Shown: in pieces, positions 34,541 through 47,299 of the stretch
How the letters are laid out: each line of letters starts with the position of its first letter
Position numbering within the stretch: position 1 is the first letter of the stretch
Assembly (NCBI GenBank): GCA_033398695.1
Contig: CM065802.1
Location: 137,316,096-137,380,095 of the forward strand
Reading direction: 5' to 3'
Source of the DNA: Orobanche coerulescens
Lineage: Eukaryota > Streptophyta > Magnoliopsida > Lamiales > Orobanchaceae
Length of the DNA stretch: 64,000 bases
Notes under the pieces: generated by a model
What the model was told of the DNA's origin: nothing
What the model saw: only the letters and a program-made list of their open reading frames with translations
Databases searched by the model: none
Translations under genes and position numbers: made by a program

Positions 34541-35061
34541 AGACTGCTGCGGCCGTCTCGGTCGTGGCCACTCCGACGGTCCGAACGACCCCGAAACCCG
34601 AACCTGAATATGATTCGAAAATACAGTTACGAAGTACTCACAAAGACGAACCCAAGCGCTAATAAAACACACAATTCCGACCACCTGAAGGCTCGAAATT
34701 CGACAACGGAAAGTAATTACCCCAAACTTTGGGAAATTACGAAAATGGCCCAAAACGTCCGAAAATCACGATACGTGATCAAATAACCAAACCGAAGTTC
34801 ACAACACGTCTAACAAAGTTAAATGGACTTACGGGAAACTCGAAACAGCAGTCTCCAACGAGATTCGCAAGAATCGAACTCAAGTGCGGAAAAGTCGTCA
34901 AAAAGCACGGAACTCAACAAAACCACACCGAAACGAACTCGGATGACAAAAAGTGCAGAATTAATCATTCTCGGAATGACGAAGCGGTCATGAGCGAGTC
35001 GTCAAAACGGACTTTCGCCAAAAAAAAGAAATTACCGAAAATCGAAATTACGGGTATTACA

Positions 35062-37561
35062 TTCTACCCTCCTTAAATGAAGTTTCGTCCCGAAACTTAA
35101 AACAAGTAAGGAGAAGAAATATCCCCACCAGGAAAACTCGATGAGATACACAAAAACCGAAAACTCGCGCCCAACGGCGAAACGCTGCAAGAAACGCAAA
35201 GACACATACGGCGTGAAAACACGCTCCACGACGACCAACACAATGCCACCGGTAGAGACATAATAAAACCAACAAGTGACAAGCGTCATCAAACTGATAA
35301 TACAACCAAGTCGATTATCCGAACAATCACAAAACACAAAGCACCCATTACAAGGAAACACGCACAATCAAGAAAACAGAAATAAACACACAAACGATCC
35401 ACAAGGACAACCACAAACAATTCGGACTACGCCGAAGTCCTCAAAAACTACACTAGGCATTTCTGTGTCCTTTTGGGAGCAGAGACGCAACCTCAATCCC
35501 CAAATCTCTCAACTACCATCTCACAATGCACGGATCGGTGACTCACTTGGCCACACTCGAAACAGTTGACTAACGGTGAACGACAATTCTTCGCAGTACG
35601 AGATCAGGCAACAATAGTCAGACAACCCCGATCGAACAAAAACCATCGAACAACAACGACCGAACAACAATGATCGAACAACAACGATCAAACAACAATG
35701 ATCGAATGACAACAGTCGAACAATGACTCCGAAGTCCCCACTTCAACTCCAGACATTACAAGAACTGGTAGAAAGTGAAAGACGTTACTTCCAAACAAGG
35801 TTCACAAGAATGGAACCGAACTCGGAAGGGTCACGATGATAAACAGGTCGATCTGAAACAAGGTCACAACCAGTTCGAACGATGACTACTGAGACATCAA
35901 ACAAGTTTAAAAAGTTTCGACGAACACGTGCAAGTCGATAGAATTTAGAAGGAGAAACTGCAGAAGTCAAATATAGTACGGGTATTACATCCGACCTCTT
36001 ATAAAAGAAATGTCGTCCCCGCAACTCACAACAACGGAAACAAGGTCACAACACAAAAAGCATCCGACAGGAAAATCTCCCATAGGTCTCTCAGAGTCGA
36101 TCCTGATATATGTGCTGAAGCGCGAACTCCGAAAGTCTCAGTTGCCAATTCGCAAAACTGAATTCGGTGTTCCTCGACTCCGTACTTGAAACGCGTTACG
36201 GACGAGAAGGACAATTTACACGTGCATGCCCCGGCACATCACGGTTGAAACACCTCGGCTCGATACAATGGGGCATAACATTGCAAAATAATATAGCGGA
36301 GATGCCAACTCAGCACAACAAAGAATCATAACACATATCATATACAACGATTACCATCGTAAAGTAATACATACACAAACACTACAACGACGGTATCGTT
36401 CGGCGACCTCAACGGCCCGAACGATAACCAGCACATAATTACAAACATTATGAAACAATCACACATGTACACAAACGTACAAACCCAAGCTTCAATAGCT
36501 CACACTCGTGCGACAACACGCAAATCACCACGAGACGATAAACAGTAAACACCAGTTCACACCTCTCACATAGGGCTAGTATAACAAATGCGTGGCAACG
36601 CCTCGACGTTCATGCCACTAATTCGATCATACTCGGGAGCAAACATCATAACGACAACGCGAACATCATACATACATACCCAGCCCTCAAACGGGCATGG
36701 ATAGGTTTTTAAAACGAAAACCACCTTTGAGAGAAAAAAATGACTTTGGAAACACTAGTTGATCTTGAGTATCACCTTTCAAAAAAAAAAAGTTGAGCAA
36801 ACATTATTGTCGAGACTTTGAAAACCATCATGCGTTTGATAAAAAAAATGAGGACACTTTCTTTTAGCGAAAAACTTTCAGAATTGAAAATATCTCAAAA
36901 TATTTTTGGTCCTCAACTGGAAATTGAAATGTATTGCGGCATTAGAAAGCACCTTGAAAACACCGCAAGAAAATAATTCATTTTAAAAGTACGTCTCGGA
37001 ATTTAATTTTCTAAGATACTCAAGGTTTTCAAAAATTCAATAGGCCAGATGCCCAAAACTCACAAAATCCTTTATCAAACCGTCATAAAACATTCAAGGC
37101 CAAAGTGCCAAAACTCGATTTAGGGAACCGGTTTTACGAATTAGAACTCAGTTTGCAAAATACTGAAAGTCATTTTGAAAGGACTCACGCAGCGGATAAA
37201 ATACAGTTCGAAAATACCTTAGTAGTGACACCGCTCCGCATATAAATAAAATATTAGAGTCGATTACTCACATATCACGGAATAAAAATCCACAGAAGGA
37301 TTCAATCAATCAATGATATAATCATACAAGCAGCTCATGTCACACGAGGCACAACACAAAGAAGGGAGACTTACATCCACAGGTCGCACGAAGATGATGA
37401 TCGCCCCACGATACTAATCACGACCAACAAACTCAGACGACGCGTCGCGACACGACTCAGTCAGACAATATCTGACAAGACAAGACAAGACAAGACTTGA
37501 CAACACAAAACTCGACCCGACAGCCTAGGTTTCCGCAACCTAAGCTCTGATACTATATTAC
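35062..37561 (-). other. Non-coding interior of the LARD-like element
   Basis: No protein domain recognised on either strand. Visible structure: a short tandem run of GATCGAACAACAA units at about 35640-35720, and a second copy of an LTR-end/polypurine-like junction near 35978 (GGGTATTACATCCGACCTCTTA, compare GGGTATTACATTCTACCCTCC at 35053). A/C-rich sequence extends to the PBS at 37543. Confidence 0.7.
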
Positions 37562-40558
37562 CGTAACACCCCAAACCGTTCGGGAATATTACGGCGCATG
37601 CACCCTCTCGTGAGGATCTACCAGGCTAAATACAGAAAACACAACAACACAATACATGCCGACATGGCTAAATAACGAACCATTAGACCGATTTGGTCTA
37701 TTACCACAACATACACATCAACCATACATTACTCTTTCTCGCAACTCGTACCCACGCAGGGGCTAACATAAATCAACATTCCCGTAAAACGGGAATAATA
37801 GACACACGGAAGGACAAAACAACAAGACATCGCCAAAAGACTCAACACTGGTATCATCGTATTCCATCATCCTTCGTAACGATCCTGTGAATTGCTCCCC
37901 AGCAACCTGTAAGTACCTGGATGCAAAACAGACATCCACCCCCCGAATACTCGGGGGTTAGCAAAACTCCACTATTTTGCTAGTACAAGTATAAATACAA
38001 AGACAAGCCATATTTATCATATTGCAAGAACATAGAAATCGTGAATATATTTCCCGAGATAATTCGCTAGATCAAAACAGTTTGAATTATGTAAGATAGG
38101 AATAGAATCATTTACATCTTACAAAACATTTTACGATTCTCGGGAGTTTTGAAAGAATTTGGGGTTTAAGAATTTTCAAGCCTCTCGAAACACTTAGGGA
38201 CACCGCCCAAAAATCATTTATTTCAAAATACGATTCCGATAACAAAATACGGGGTCCACGACCCAATCATAACATTCCAACCACAAGCACGAGGGTCCGT
38301 GAATCAACTTATTCACATCACATACTCACAAGAATAACCCGACATAAACTACACCGTGTCAAACATTACCACGACAACGGTCTCACAGAACGACAATAGA
38401 GAGCACAACTTTGCAACTTGACCATACGGTCGAACTCCACACACCGCAGAGTTACAATACACAGAGCAACCACAAGACTCACGTACTCTTACCAAATTAT
38501 CACAGTCAAGGGACAAATCACACACAACACATTTACTGGTGCCATTCCAGCTAAGTACGATACCATTTGGACTGCCATTCTAATCAGACGAAATATGCGC
38601 CAAAAATCACAGTTCTCCAACACAACATTTCAAAGTTAACCGTTGGTACGAGACTCACGGCCGTCGCACCCCGCAGAGCCCCGTCGGACATTCCTGGGTG
38701 GTTAACCACAGTTCGTGATACGCATACTCACGGCAATACGTATCCCTAGAGGTCCCGTCAGACCGTCCCTAGGTGAACATACACATATCATCCACAACGC
38801 CATGGGAAGCCATAATTCGAATACCAGAATATGCAAACAAATGCTAGGTACTTCGCTAGAATGGCCACTTTAGTCGACGTACAGTCACAACTAATGTCAC
38901 ACAACCACAAGCAAATACCAATACCAAAAACACCAAGCGTCACAACCTCCTCACCAAGGAATAACTAATATCACACAACGTCACATATTCACCGAACAAT
39001 TACACATATCAATACACAATCCTCGTCAAATAATTACGGTATACTAAATTCATTAAATATGTTTAACATCTTCCAATATACGAAACTAACGCACATATTC
39101 CGAAAGAACATTAATCCCCGAAGCATACGAGTTATCTTTTGAGAGACAACAATTATCGAGAACATACTGATCTTTTTAAAAGTTCATTAAAACATTCGGA
39201 TTGCACATAAAATCATTTATCAATGATTCCGTCTACGAAACATGAAAAGTATGGGCAAGATACTTGCCTCGATAGTCGGCACCCGAATATTCCTACGAAT
39301 ACGGCACAACTCGGAAAACCTCGAACACCTACAATCCTCCGTGAAATCCAACGGAAACACGGTTACTATGAGAATAACAATTGAAAACAAAGGAAAACAC
39401 GGTCAAGAATTGAAGGGAACCCTTTGAGACATTTAATCGGATACTAAATGTTCAAGGTTCCTTAGAAAACCAAAAATCCCGATTGGATTCCAACGAACTC
39501 GAAATACGGATATACAATCCATAGAACACGTCCAAAACAACGTTTATACAACAACTAATTGATTATAAACGGATTGGAATCGAAATCAAAAGGAAAATCC
39601 CTAAAATTTTCAAAAACAAGGGTTCAAGCCAAAATACCTCGATTTGGACGAAGAACACAGATTAGATGATGATATAATCAACACAAGCCTTCCAAAAATG
39701 ATGTTCTATGATGTTCCCGATCAAAAACCCTCAAATTCCGTCGAAGGGTCGCGAAAAACGAAGGAAAAATGGAAAATGGCCGAGAGATCCACGTCCAGCC
39801 GACCATGGCCGATCACTTACGGCCGTAACCGGCGGGGCCTTACGGCAGTAACTCGGCACTTACGGCCGTACCCGGCAGGCCCTTACGGCCGTAACCAGCA
39901 TTCGTCCGGAAGCTGCCTGGCACCCGTACGGCCGTAACTCTCGGCCCTTACGGCCGTAACCGGCATTCGTCAGGCCATGCCTGCCGATCACTTATGGCCG
40001 TAACCGGCACCTTACGGCCGTAACTCGGCCACGCCAGTACCTGCTGCGGCCGTCTCGGTCGTGGCCACTCCGACGGTCCGAACGACCCCGAAACCCGAAC
40101 CTGAATATGATTCGAAAATACGGTTACGAAGTACTCACAAAGACGAACCCAAGCGCTAAGAGAACACACGATTCCGACCACCTGAAGGCTCAAAATTCGA
40201 CAACGGAAAGCAATTACCCCAAACTTTGGGAAATTACGAAAATGGCCCAAAACGTCCGAAAATCACGATACGTGATCGAATAACCAAACCAAAGTTCACA
40301 ACACGTCTAACAAATTTAAATGGACTTACGGGAAACTCGAAACAGCAGTTTCCAACGAGATTCGCAAGAATCGAACGCAAGTGCGGAAAAGTCGTCAAAA
40401 AGCACGGAACTCAACAAAACGACACTGAAACGAACTCGGATGACAAAAAGTGCAGAATTAATCATTCTCAGAATGACGAAACGGTCATGAGCGAGTCGTC
40501 AAAACGGACTTTCGCCGAAAAAAAGAAATTACCGGAAATCGAAATTACGGGTATTACA
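37562..40558 (-). repeat. 5' LTR of the LARD-like element
   Basis: 2997 bp. The TTACGGCCGTAA array at 39815-40030 is better preserved than in the partner: eight units, four of them exact. Confidence 0.92.
39815..40030 (-). repeat. TTACGGCCGTAA array, 5' LTR copy
   Basis: Eight units with spacers of about 15-25 bp such as CCGGCATTCGTCAGG. Four units are the exact 12-bp palindrome; the others differ by one or two bases. Confidence 0.88.
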
Positions 40559-40563
40559 AAAAC

Positions 40564-41580
40564 TACTCCAAGTATAAGAAAAATTATAAAGAAAATCCAA
40601 GGAGGAATCAAAAGGCTGGAAGCTGGAAGGTTGAATGCTACAATTGTCATAAGACAGGACATAGACAAATTGACTATCCTGATCTTAAGAAGGATGAAGG
40701 CAAGAAAGAAGTGGGCAAAAAAGAAGACAAGAGAAAAGCTTTCATTGGAGAAGACCAAGAGAGAGTAGAATCTAGCAGTAGATTCTTCTCTGATGACGAT
40801 GAGGAGTACAATTGCCTGATAGCCAACTTAGCTGATGAAGAGGTAACATACAAACCCTCAATTTCAAATAATAACAGCTCAGACATGTCTCAGGATATGG
40901 ACTTACATGAATATGTCAATTTGCTCCTCAAAGACTTTGAGAAATTAAAATCTGCACACTTAATTGTATCAGCCGAGAAGACCCAGCTGCAAGATGAGAA
41001 TAGGCAGCTGAAAAATAACTTTGAAAAACTCAGCCTAGGGTTAAATAAAACCAAATCTGAATTTGAAAAACAGGCTGAAGACCAGTTGAAAAACCAGGCT
41101 GATAATACTTAGCTGAGATCAAAAGATTAACTATTTTAAATAGCGAGAAATCAGATGCACTTGCTTATGTTAGATCTGAGTTTGCTAAACTGACACAGCT
41201 AAGTAATACACAATCTAAGGAAATAACCTCTCTCAAGGCATCTATAAACTTGGATGAGCTGTGTATGAATAAATGGCTACTTTATTTCAGATCAGGCCTT
41301 GGATACAACCCCAACACTCCCTCTAGTTCAAAAACTACTTTCATCAAGGGAGAAACACTTGTCCCGTCTGCTGAGCCAACTTACAAACCAGTATTTCAAA
41401 ATAGGCAGCAGCCAAGTCAAAAGTTTAGGCAACAACCAAGGTATACAAGGCAGCCACCTATACCAGAGACTAGGCAATGGCCAAGGAAAAAGCAGCAGCC
41501 TAGAAAACATGCCCACTATTACCAAAGACTCCCCAAAAATAGATTTCAAAGTGGGAGGGGCAAATATAAACCTCAAGGTT
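40564..41580 (+). pseudogene. Sirevirus gag, second part
   Basis: Gag resumes as YSKYKKNYKENPRRNQKAGSWKVECYNCHKTGHRQIDYP. This is a zinc knuckle of the C-x2-C-x4-H-x4-C type with the last Cys changed to Tyr. A frame from 40711 encodes an acidic ESSSRFFSDDDEEYNCLIANLADEE segment and a Leu/Lys/Glu-rich coiled coil (EYVNLLLKDFEKLKSAHLIVSAEKTQLQDENRQL), typical of Sirevirus gag. It ends at TAG 41110. A further frame (41250-41591) is basic and Q/P/R-rich. Then the LINE interrupts it at AAACCTCAAGGTT. Remnants follow at 43805-44060. Confidence 0.83.
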
Positions 41581-41849
41581 GGAAAATTTAAATTTCACAA
41601 GTAGCTCTCTCTCTCTCTAAGAAATATAATCTGCCTTCTCTCTAGAAAATCGATGTCTTCATCAATCCATGCCTTCCCGGTGAATTTTTTTCTCCTAAAC
41701 TCAGATAGTCTCCGTCTTTCTATTCCCGGCCGCCGCCTTGTGCGGCGGGCTTCCATTAATTCTAGTCCTTAAGTTGGGTTTTGCTATTGCTGGTACTACT
41801 GATCTCCGCCTATTCCGTCGTTCGGTGGTGTGGTCAGTTCTTGAGCACG

Positions 41850-43162
41850 ATGGAGAATAATAAAGTTGAGGATAATTATGTCACCCTCAAGCCATTCAAT
41901 CCCTCTGATCTCCCCTTGTCCTCTTCGGCCGCTCCAGGTAATATAGCTCTCCCCAGAATTTCGCCTGCTTTGAATCGAGCATCTGGTGTCGGGTTGGATG
42001 AGAATCCAACTAGGGCTGCGGATGGGCCCTCCATTTGCAGGGAGGGTGACCCCTTCCCTCCGTTGAAGAAATTGCTCCGAAGGTTGCTAATTTTAAATCT
42101 CCAGTTTCGGCCGCCCGTAAAGTGTTCGAGGAAAGTCCTGTTAGAACTTCATCCTCTTCTGCAGACCAGGGTCCTCCTTCTTTGTAGCTTCGAAGCCTCC
42201 TGGAAGTGACTAGTATAGTCTCCTCACCTGCTGCGCTCAAATCACAGCAGCCCATAACAAACCCGGCGCCTAGTTTTGCTGATATTCTTAAAAAGTCTAA
42301 GGGACCTGATGTGACTTTTAATTCCCAAAGGGCAGCGGCTGACCCGAGTGTGCATTGTGCTGATTTAAAAACCTCCCTGAATAGAAGCTTTCTTGATAAG
42401 GGGAGAACCAATACCTTCGGTCAGATCATAAAATTTGAGGGTCGTAAATTCGTGTCATTTTCGGATAAAGAAATCGAAGAGCTTGCAGCCCCCTTTCAGT
42501 TTACTTTGGTAGGAAAATTTTCTCATGGTTTTCCGACAATGAAAACTCTCACATAAATAATTGGAAACTTAAATCTAAAAGGTTCTTTCTCGGTCGCCCT
42601 TCTAGAACAAAAACATGTTTTGTTCCGGCTTTCATGTGACGAAGACTATACTCGGCTTTGGAGCCGCTAAGTTTGGTTTATGGCCGAGTTTCCGATGCGT
42701 GTCCTCAAGTGGACACCTGATTTTGATCCTTTAGTTTAGGCCCCATTTGCTCCGGTTTGGGTGTTATTTCCATACCTTCCTGTCCACTTATTCGATATGT
42801 GTAGTCTTTTTCAAATTGCTTCCGTGTTAGGGAAACCACTTCAAATTGATAGTGCCACAGCCGAATTAACTCGTGCATCTACTCCGCATGTGTGTATTGA
42901 AATTTATGTAACTAAAGCCCGTTTTCCAGAAGTTGAAATTAGGCTTGGTGTAAAAATTAAGATGCAACAAGTGGAATATGAAAACATTCCTAGCTACTGC
43001 TCTTTTTGCAAGCATTTCGGACACAACATGAAGAGCTGCAAATCCTTCAACAAAGCATCTGTCTCAGAGGTTAACTCCGAAACCCATCCCGACCATCCAT
43101 CTGTCCCGGCCGACACCAGGCCCAATGGCTACCGAGCCTCGAGGTCCAGACCAGGCCACTGA
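41850..43162 (+). pseudogene. LINE ORF1 (DUF4283 and CCHC zinc knuckle)
   Basis: The start is probably ATG 41850 (MENNKVEDNYVTLKPF). The frame is shifted several times (about 42090, 42205, 42556, 42740). Recognisable parts are APSFADILKKS and GRKFVSFSDKEIEELAAPFQFTLVGKF, typical of the DUF4283 domain. Then come FQIASVLGKPLQIDSATAELTRAS and YVTKARFPEVEIRL, and finally the knuckle CSFCKHFGHNMKSC (C-x2-C-x4-H-x4-C, intact). ORF1 binds LINE RNA. Stops in all frames make it non-functional. Confidence 0.82.
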
Positions 43163-43394
43163 CTTCTCCAGGTCCACAGAAATTTTGGAGGTTCCTGACT
43201 CGGCCGTACAGAAACCGATCTGTTCAGACCACCCAGCCAGTCCAGCCTTGAGGTTACCCCTTTGATGAAGACTCAGTTTTTCGATCGAATTGGTAGCCCC
43301 ACTTTCGCAAGCTTCGTCTAACGCTCGAGCGGGTGATTGTTCAAAATATTAGAGATGATATCTTTCAATCATATGAAATATTACCCGCCAACAA

Positions 43395-43515
43395 CATGGA
43401 AGAATGTTTCGAGGCAAATGATCGAGCATGGGAACTAGAAGAAGAAATTATTAACATGGAAGAATATTTCAAGGCAAATGATCGAGCAATAGGTCCAGAA
43501 AATGAAATCATTGGC
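43395..43515 (+). repeat. 60-bp tandem repeat at the LINE 3' end
   Basis: Two copies of AACATGGAAGAATxTTTCxAGGCAAATGATCGAGCA in a small open frame (43333-43545) that repeats NMEE(C/Y)F(E/K)ANDRA. Its function is unknown. It may be what remains of the junction between ORF1 and a lost ORF2. Confidence 0.7.
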
Positions 43516-43804
43516 ACATCCGAAGAGGTTGAGGGTTACATTTAAGTCGTGAGCAAAAATAAAAAGAAAAAAGTTAATGAGAAGAAAAACCCGAGCTAAT
43601 GGGTTCTGTGTTGTAATCGGGATTTCTTTGTATTTCCTAATTTTCCTTTTGTTGGTAATGGTCCTGTTAGGGATTTGGCCCCCTGAATAACAATAGTTTT
43701 CTACTCTATTGTTCGTTAAAATTGACTTCGTAAGGGAATAATCCCCCATAACCTTGTTTGTTATATTATAATATTATAATAAAAAAAATCGAAACCTCAA
43801 GGTT

Positions 43805-45686
43805 ATCCAAGTTTTCAAAATGAACAGGTGTGGAGGCCCCAAAGATTTTATAAATAGTCTCAGCCAAGATTTAGAAATGGCCCACACCACCAATTTTATG
43901 AGGCATATCCAGTACACAATCCTAACCGAGGATAGAACTGGACAACACACACCTTTTAGGGGCAATCACCATAACTTCCATAATCCAAGGAGAAATCAAT
44001 TCTCAGAAACCAACTAACCCCGAGGACCCACAGATTTGGGTACCTAAATCTCTGCTTGTTTGATTGCAGAAAAGGTGGAAGCACTACTACCACATCTCCA
44101 CAAATTCAAATATAGAAGGTGAAGAATGGTTTGTAGATTCTGGACGCTCAAGGCACATGACTGGGAACAAGAAGGTGCTGTCAAATTATACCAAGGAAAG
44201 AGACCCAGATGTAACCTTTGGAGATAGCTCTAGAGGTAAAACAAAAGGTTTTGGAGAGCTGCAAAGAGGAAACATAACAATATCCAAAGTCCATTATGTC
44301 AAAGGGCTAAAGTACAACCTCTTGAGCATAAGTCAGTTTTGTGATGAGAAGAATCTAGTAGTATTCACCATTTGGAAATGCATGGTGATAGATATCTTAT
44401 CCGGGGAAGTAAAGCTACAAGGATTCAGAAGGAGATATGTCTACATGATAGATTGGAACATATTAACTCCTAACACCTGTTTTCTATCCAAGACAATAGC
44501 TGAAAATGGATGGCCGTGTCACAAAAAATTATGTCACCTGAACTTCAAAGCCATCAACAAGATTAGTTCTCAAAAACTGGTCAGAGGACTTCCAGAAGAA
44601 GTATTCAGGAAGGAAGCTCTCTGTGATGCATGTCAGAAAGGGAAGCAAACCAGAGCATCATTTAAACCAGTTCAGCCTACCACTCTCACCACAAGGATTC
44701 TAGATCTACTTCATGTGGATCTCTTTGGCCCCATCAAGCCAAGGACATTGAGTGGAAGAAAGCATGCTCTAGTAGTAGATGAATACTCAAGATATACATG
44801 GATTGTTTTTCTCTATAAAAAGCGTGAAACTTTGACAAAGCTACCTGAGCTGTTAAGGAAGATCCAGAATGAGAAATCCCTCTCAATCATCAAGATCAGA
44901 TCAGAAAGAGGAGGAGAATTTCTCAACAAGGCAATCACTGAGTACAGTGCTCAGAATGGGATCCAGCACGAGGTTTCTACAGTGAGGACTCCACAGCAGA
45001 ATGGTGTTGCTGAAAGAAGAAACAGAACCCTGAAGGAAGCTGCCAGGTCGATGATTACAGAAGCTGACCTGCCAAAGAGGTTCTGGGTTGAAGCTGTCAA
45101 CACAGCATGCCACACTTATAACAGGAGTATGATTGTAGGGAGACATGGCAAAACTCCCTATGAGGTTTGGAATGGCAGAACACCAACTGTTGCATATTTT
45201 CATATTTTCGGTTGTAAGTTTTTCATCCACAACAATGGTAAAACCCAACTGAATGCCTTTGATAATAAAACTGATGATGGTCTCTTTATGGGATACTCAC
45301 AAATTAGCAAGGCATACAGAGTATTTAACAAAAGAACCTTAGTTGTGGAAGAAACACCTCATGGTATGTTTGATGAATCTAGTGTTGAGTACAGGAAACA
45401 GGTGGAATTAATTGAGAATAAGCTCAAATCTGCCACCCTAGAAGAAGTCGTCATTCATGACACAGGAATGATGGACTCACCTGCAGATCAGCTTGAAGAC
45501 CCAACTGCAGATCATATAGGACCCCAAAACCTACCTGATCCAGATGCAACTGATGAAGACCCATCCGTAGTTGATCCAGTTGCAGACCAAGGAGGTCAGA
45601 ACCAAGCTAAAGCAGAGAGAGAAGAAGTCCACCAAAGCAACTCTACAGGGGGAACAAACCCTGAAGAAGAAGAAATCGCCAAATAG
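43805..45686 (+). pseudogene. Sirevirus gag end, protease and integrase
   Basis: From 43805 a stop-ridden gag tail (ends QIWVPKSL-like in shifted frame) leads to the 540-codon frame 44064-45686. Protease: EEWFVDSGRSRHMTGN at 44124-44170, with the family's Cys after DSG changed to Arg. GAG-pre-integrase zinc motif: CHKKLCHLNF...CDACQKGKQ. Integrase core: LLHVDLFGPI (first Asp), IRSERGGEF where the second catalytic Asp is Glu, and NGVAERRNRT (Glu). The C-terminal part is acidic (DQLEDPTADHIGPQNLPDPDATDEDP). It is the longest pol frame here, but the integrase substitution argues against activity. Confidence 0.92.
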
Positions 45687-47260
45687 CTTAGAGATCATCC
45701 TATTCAACAGATCATAGGAAACCTAACTGATGGAATCAGAACCAGACAATCCACAGTACCTGCAGGAATGGCAATGTTCTTATGTTTCATGTCTCAAATG
45801 GAACCCAAGACAACAGAGCAAGCACATGAGGATTACTCATGGATCAATGCAATGCAAGAAGAGCTCAATCAGATGGAGAGAAACAATGTCTGGGAACTAA
45901 CAGACAGACCAGATCACAAGAAGGTTATAGGCACCAAATGGGTGTACAAGAACAAGTGTGATGAAGATGGAGCTGTTATTAAGAATAAAGCCAGATTAGT
46001 TGCCAAAGGATATGCACAATGTGAAGGAATAGATTTTGATGAAACTTATGCACCTGTTGCAAGATTGGAAGCAATCCAACTATTCCTTGCATATGCAGCA
46101 TTCAAGGATTTTGAAGTCTACCAAATGGACGTGAAAGTGCCTTTATCAATGAAATTCTAGAAGAAGAAGTCTATATGGAGCAACCCCCTAGATTTGTCAA
46201 AGGAGACAAAGTTTACAAGCTTCTAAAAGCTCTATATGGACTCAAGCAGGCACCAAGAGCATGGTATGAGACACTCTCTGTGTTTCTAGAGAAGAACGGA
46301 TTCAGCAAAGGCAATGTGGACAAGACCCTATTCAGAGTAGAGCATGAAGGCCACATATTATTAGTACAAATATATGTGGATGACATCATATTTGGCTCAA
46401 CCAACCCAGAGCTATGTGAGAAGTTCTCAAATCTCATGCAAGGAGAATTTGAGATGAGTATGATGGGCTAGCTGAATTTCTTTCTAGGTTTGCAAGTCAA
46501 GCAGATGAATAATGGAATTTTCATCAATCAAGCCAAATACATAAGAGACTTAATCAAGAGATTTGGAATGGAATCATCCAAACTAGTAAGAATACCAATG
46601 AGCACAAGCCTACACCTAGATGCAGATGAAGGAGGCATATCAGTGGATTCAACCCACTATAGAGGACTTATTAGATCATTGCTATACCTCACTGCAAGAA
46701 GACCTGATATTTCATATGCAGTAGGAGTATGTGCAAGATTTCAATCCAAGCCAAAGCAGTCTCACCAGGAAGCAGTTAAAAGGATTATCAGATACCTTAA
46801 GTCTACAGTCAATGTTGGACTATGGTATCCTAAATATGACAACTTTGAGCTATCAGGATACTCAGATGCAGACTTTTTAATAGGAAAAGCACCAGTGGAA
46901 CGTGTCAATTCCTAGGAACCATATTAATATCCTGGTTTAGCAAGAAGCAGGTATCTAACTCAATATCAACCACAGAGTCAGAATACCTAGCTGCAGGTAG
47001 CTGTTGTACATAGATTCTATGGATCAGACAACAGCTGAGGGACTACAACATCATTGCAAATGAAGTCCCAATATGGTGTGATAACAACAGTGCAATTGCA
47101 ATAACCAATAATACAGTATTGCACTCAAGGACAAAACACATTGATGTGAAACATCATTTCATCAGAGATCATGTGCTTAATAAAAGATTCAGAGTAGAAA
47201 GAGTCAGAACGGAGTATCAGATTGCTGACATATTCACTAAACATTTGCCAGAATAAAGGT
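45687..47260 (+). pseudogene. Sirevirus reverse transcriptase and RNase H
   Basis: After TAG 45684 the RT begins [21 protein letters not shown] and [12 protein letters not shown], then [27 protein letters not shown] (catalytic Asp). A deletion at about 46135 removes the AFLNG segment and shifts the frame. Frame 46175-46471 then gives EQPPRFVKGDKVYKLLKALYGLKQAPRAWY and LLVQIYVDDIIFGS. TAG 46469 stands in place of Glu, and 46490-46915 gives QAKYIRDLIKRFGM and YSDADFLIGKAPVE. RNase H follows with STTESEYLAAGSC, a TAG at 47009 (CAG expected), WCDNNSAIAITNN and HSRTKHIDVKHHFIRDHV. The domain order after integrase is that of Ty1/copia. Confidence 0.92.
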
Positions 47261-47299
47261 TTTTGGAGCTAAGCAGGGAACTTGGCCTACTAGATTGGG

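Larger units (their letters stand above)
32046..35061 (-). repeat. 3' LTR of the LARD-like element
   Basis: It is collinear with 37562-40558. The U3 carries a TTACGGCCGTAA array at about 34325-34540. A TATA-like CTATTTAAAGG is at 34305-34315. Relative to the partner, the array shows losses and changes concentrated at CCGG, CAG and CTG. Short ORFs seen in both LTR copies are not supported as genes. Confidence 0.92.
32046..40558 (-). mobile_element. Large non-coding LTR element (LARD-like), minus strand
   Basis: 8.5 kb with very long LTRs (32046-35061, 3016 bp; 37562-40558, 2997 bp) whose minus-strand ends are TGTAATACCCG and GGTGTTACA. The flanks AAAAT (32041-32045) and AAAAC (40559-40563) are a duplication with one substitution. 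The PBS lies on the minus strand (ATAGTATCAGAGC, complement of 37543-37555) and the polypurine tract too (AAGGAGGGTAGAA, complement of 35062-35074). The 2.5-kb interior has no recognisable gene. The ends resemble those of Tekay-type chromoviruses, which may be the autonomous partner (inference). Confidence 0.88.
41581..43791 (+). mobile_element. L1-type LINE insertion carrying ORF1 only
   Basis: Bounded by a perfect 13-bp duplication AAACCTCAAGGTT (41568-41580, 43792-43804). The 3' end is A-rich (ATAATAAAAAAAATCG), as expected for target-primed insertion. It has a pyrimidine-rich 5' leader (CTCTCTCTCT) and an ORF1. A unit of about 60 bp is repeated before the 3' UTR. No ORF2 (endonuclease-RT) is present although both ends look complete, so this is an internally deleted or non-autonomous LINE, not a 5' truncation. 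Confidence 0.88.

Noticed and set aside
32920..35076. Small genes repeated in both LTRs of the LARD-like element
   Set aside because: They are duplicated because the LTRs are. Sequences are compositionally biased and no domain is recognised.
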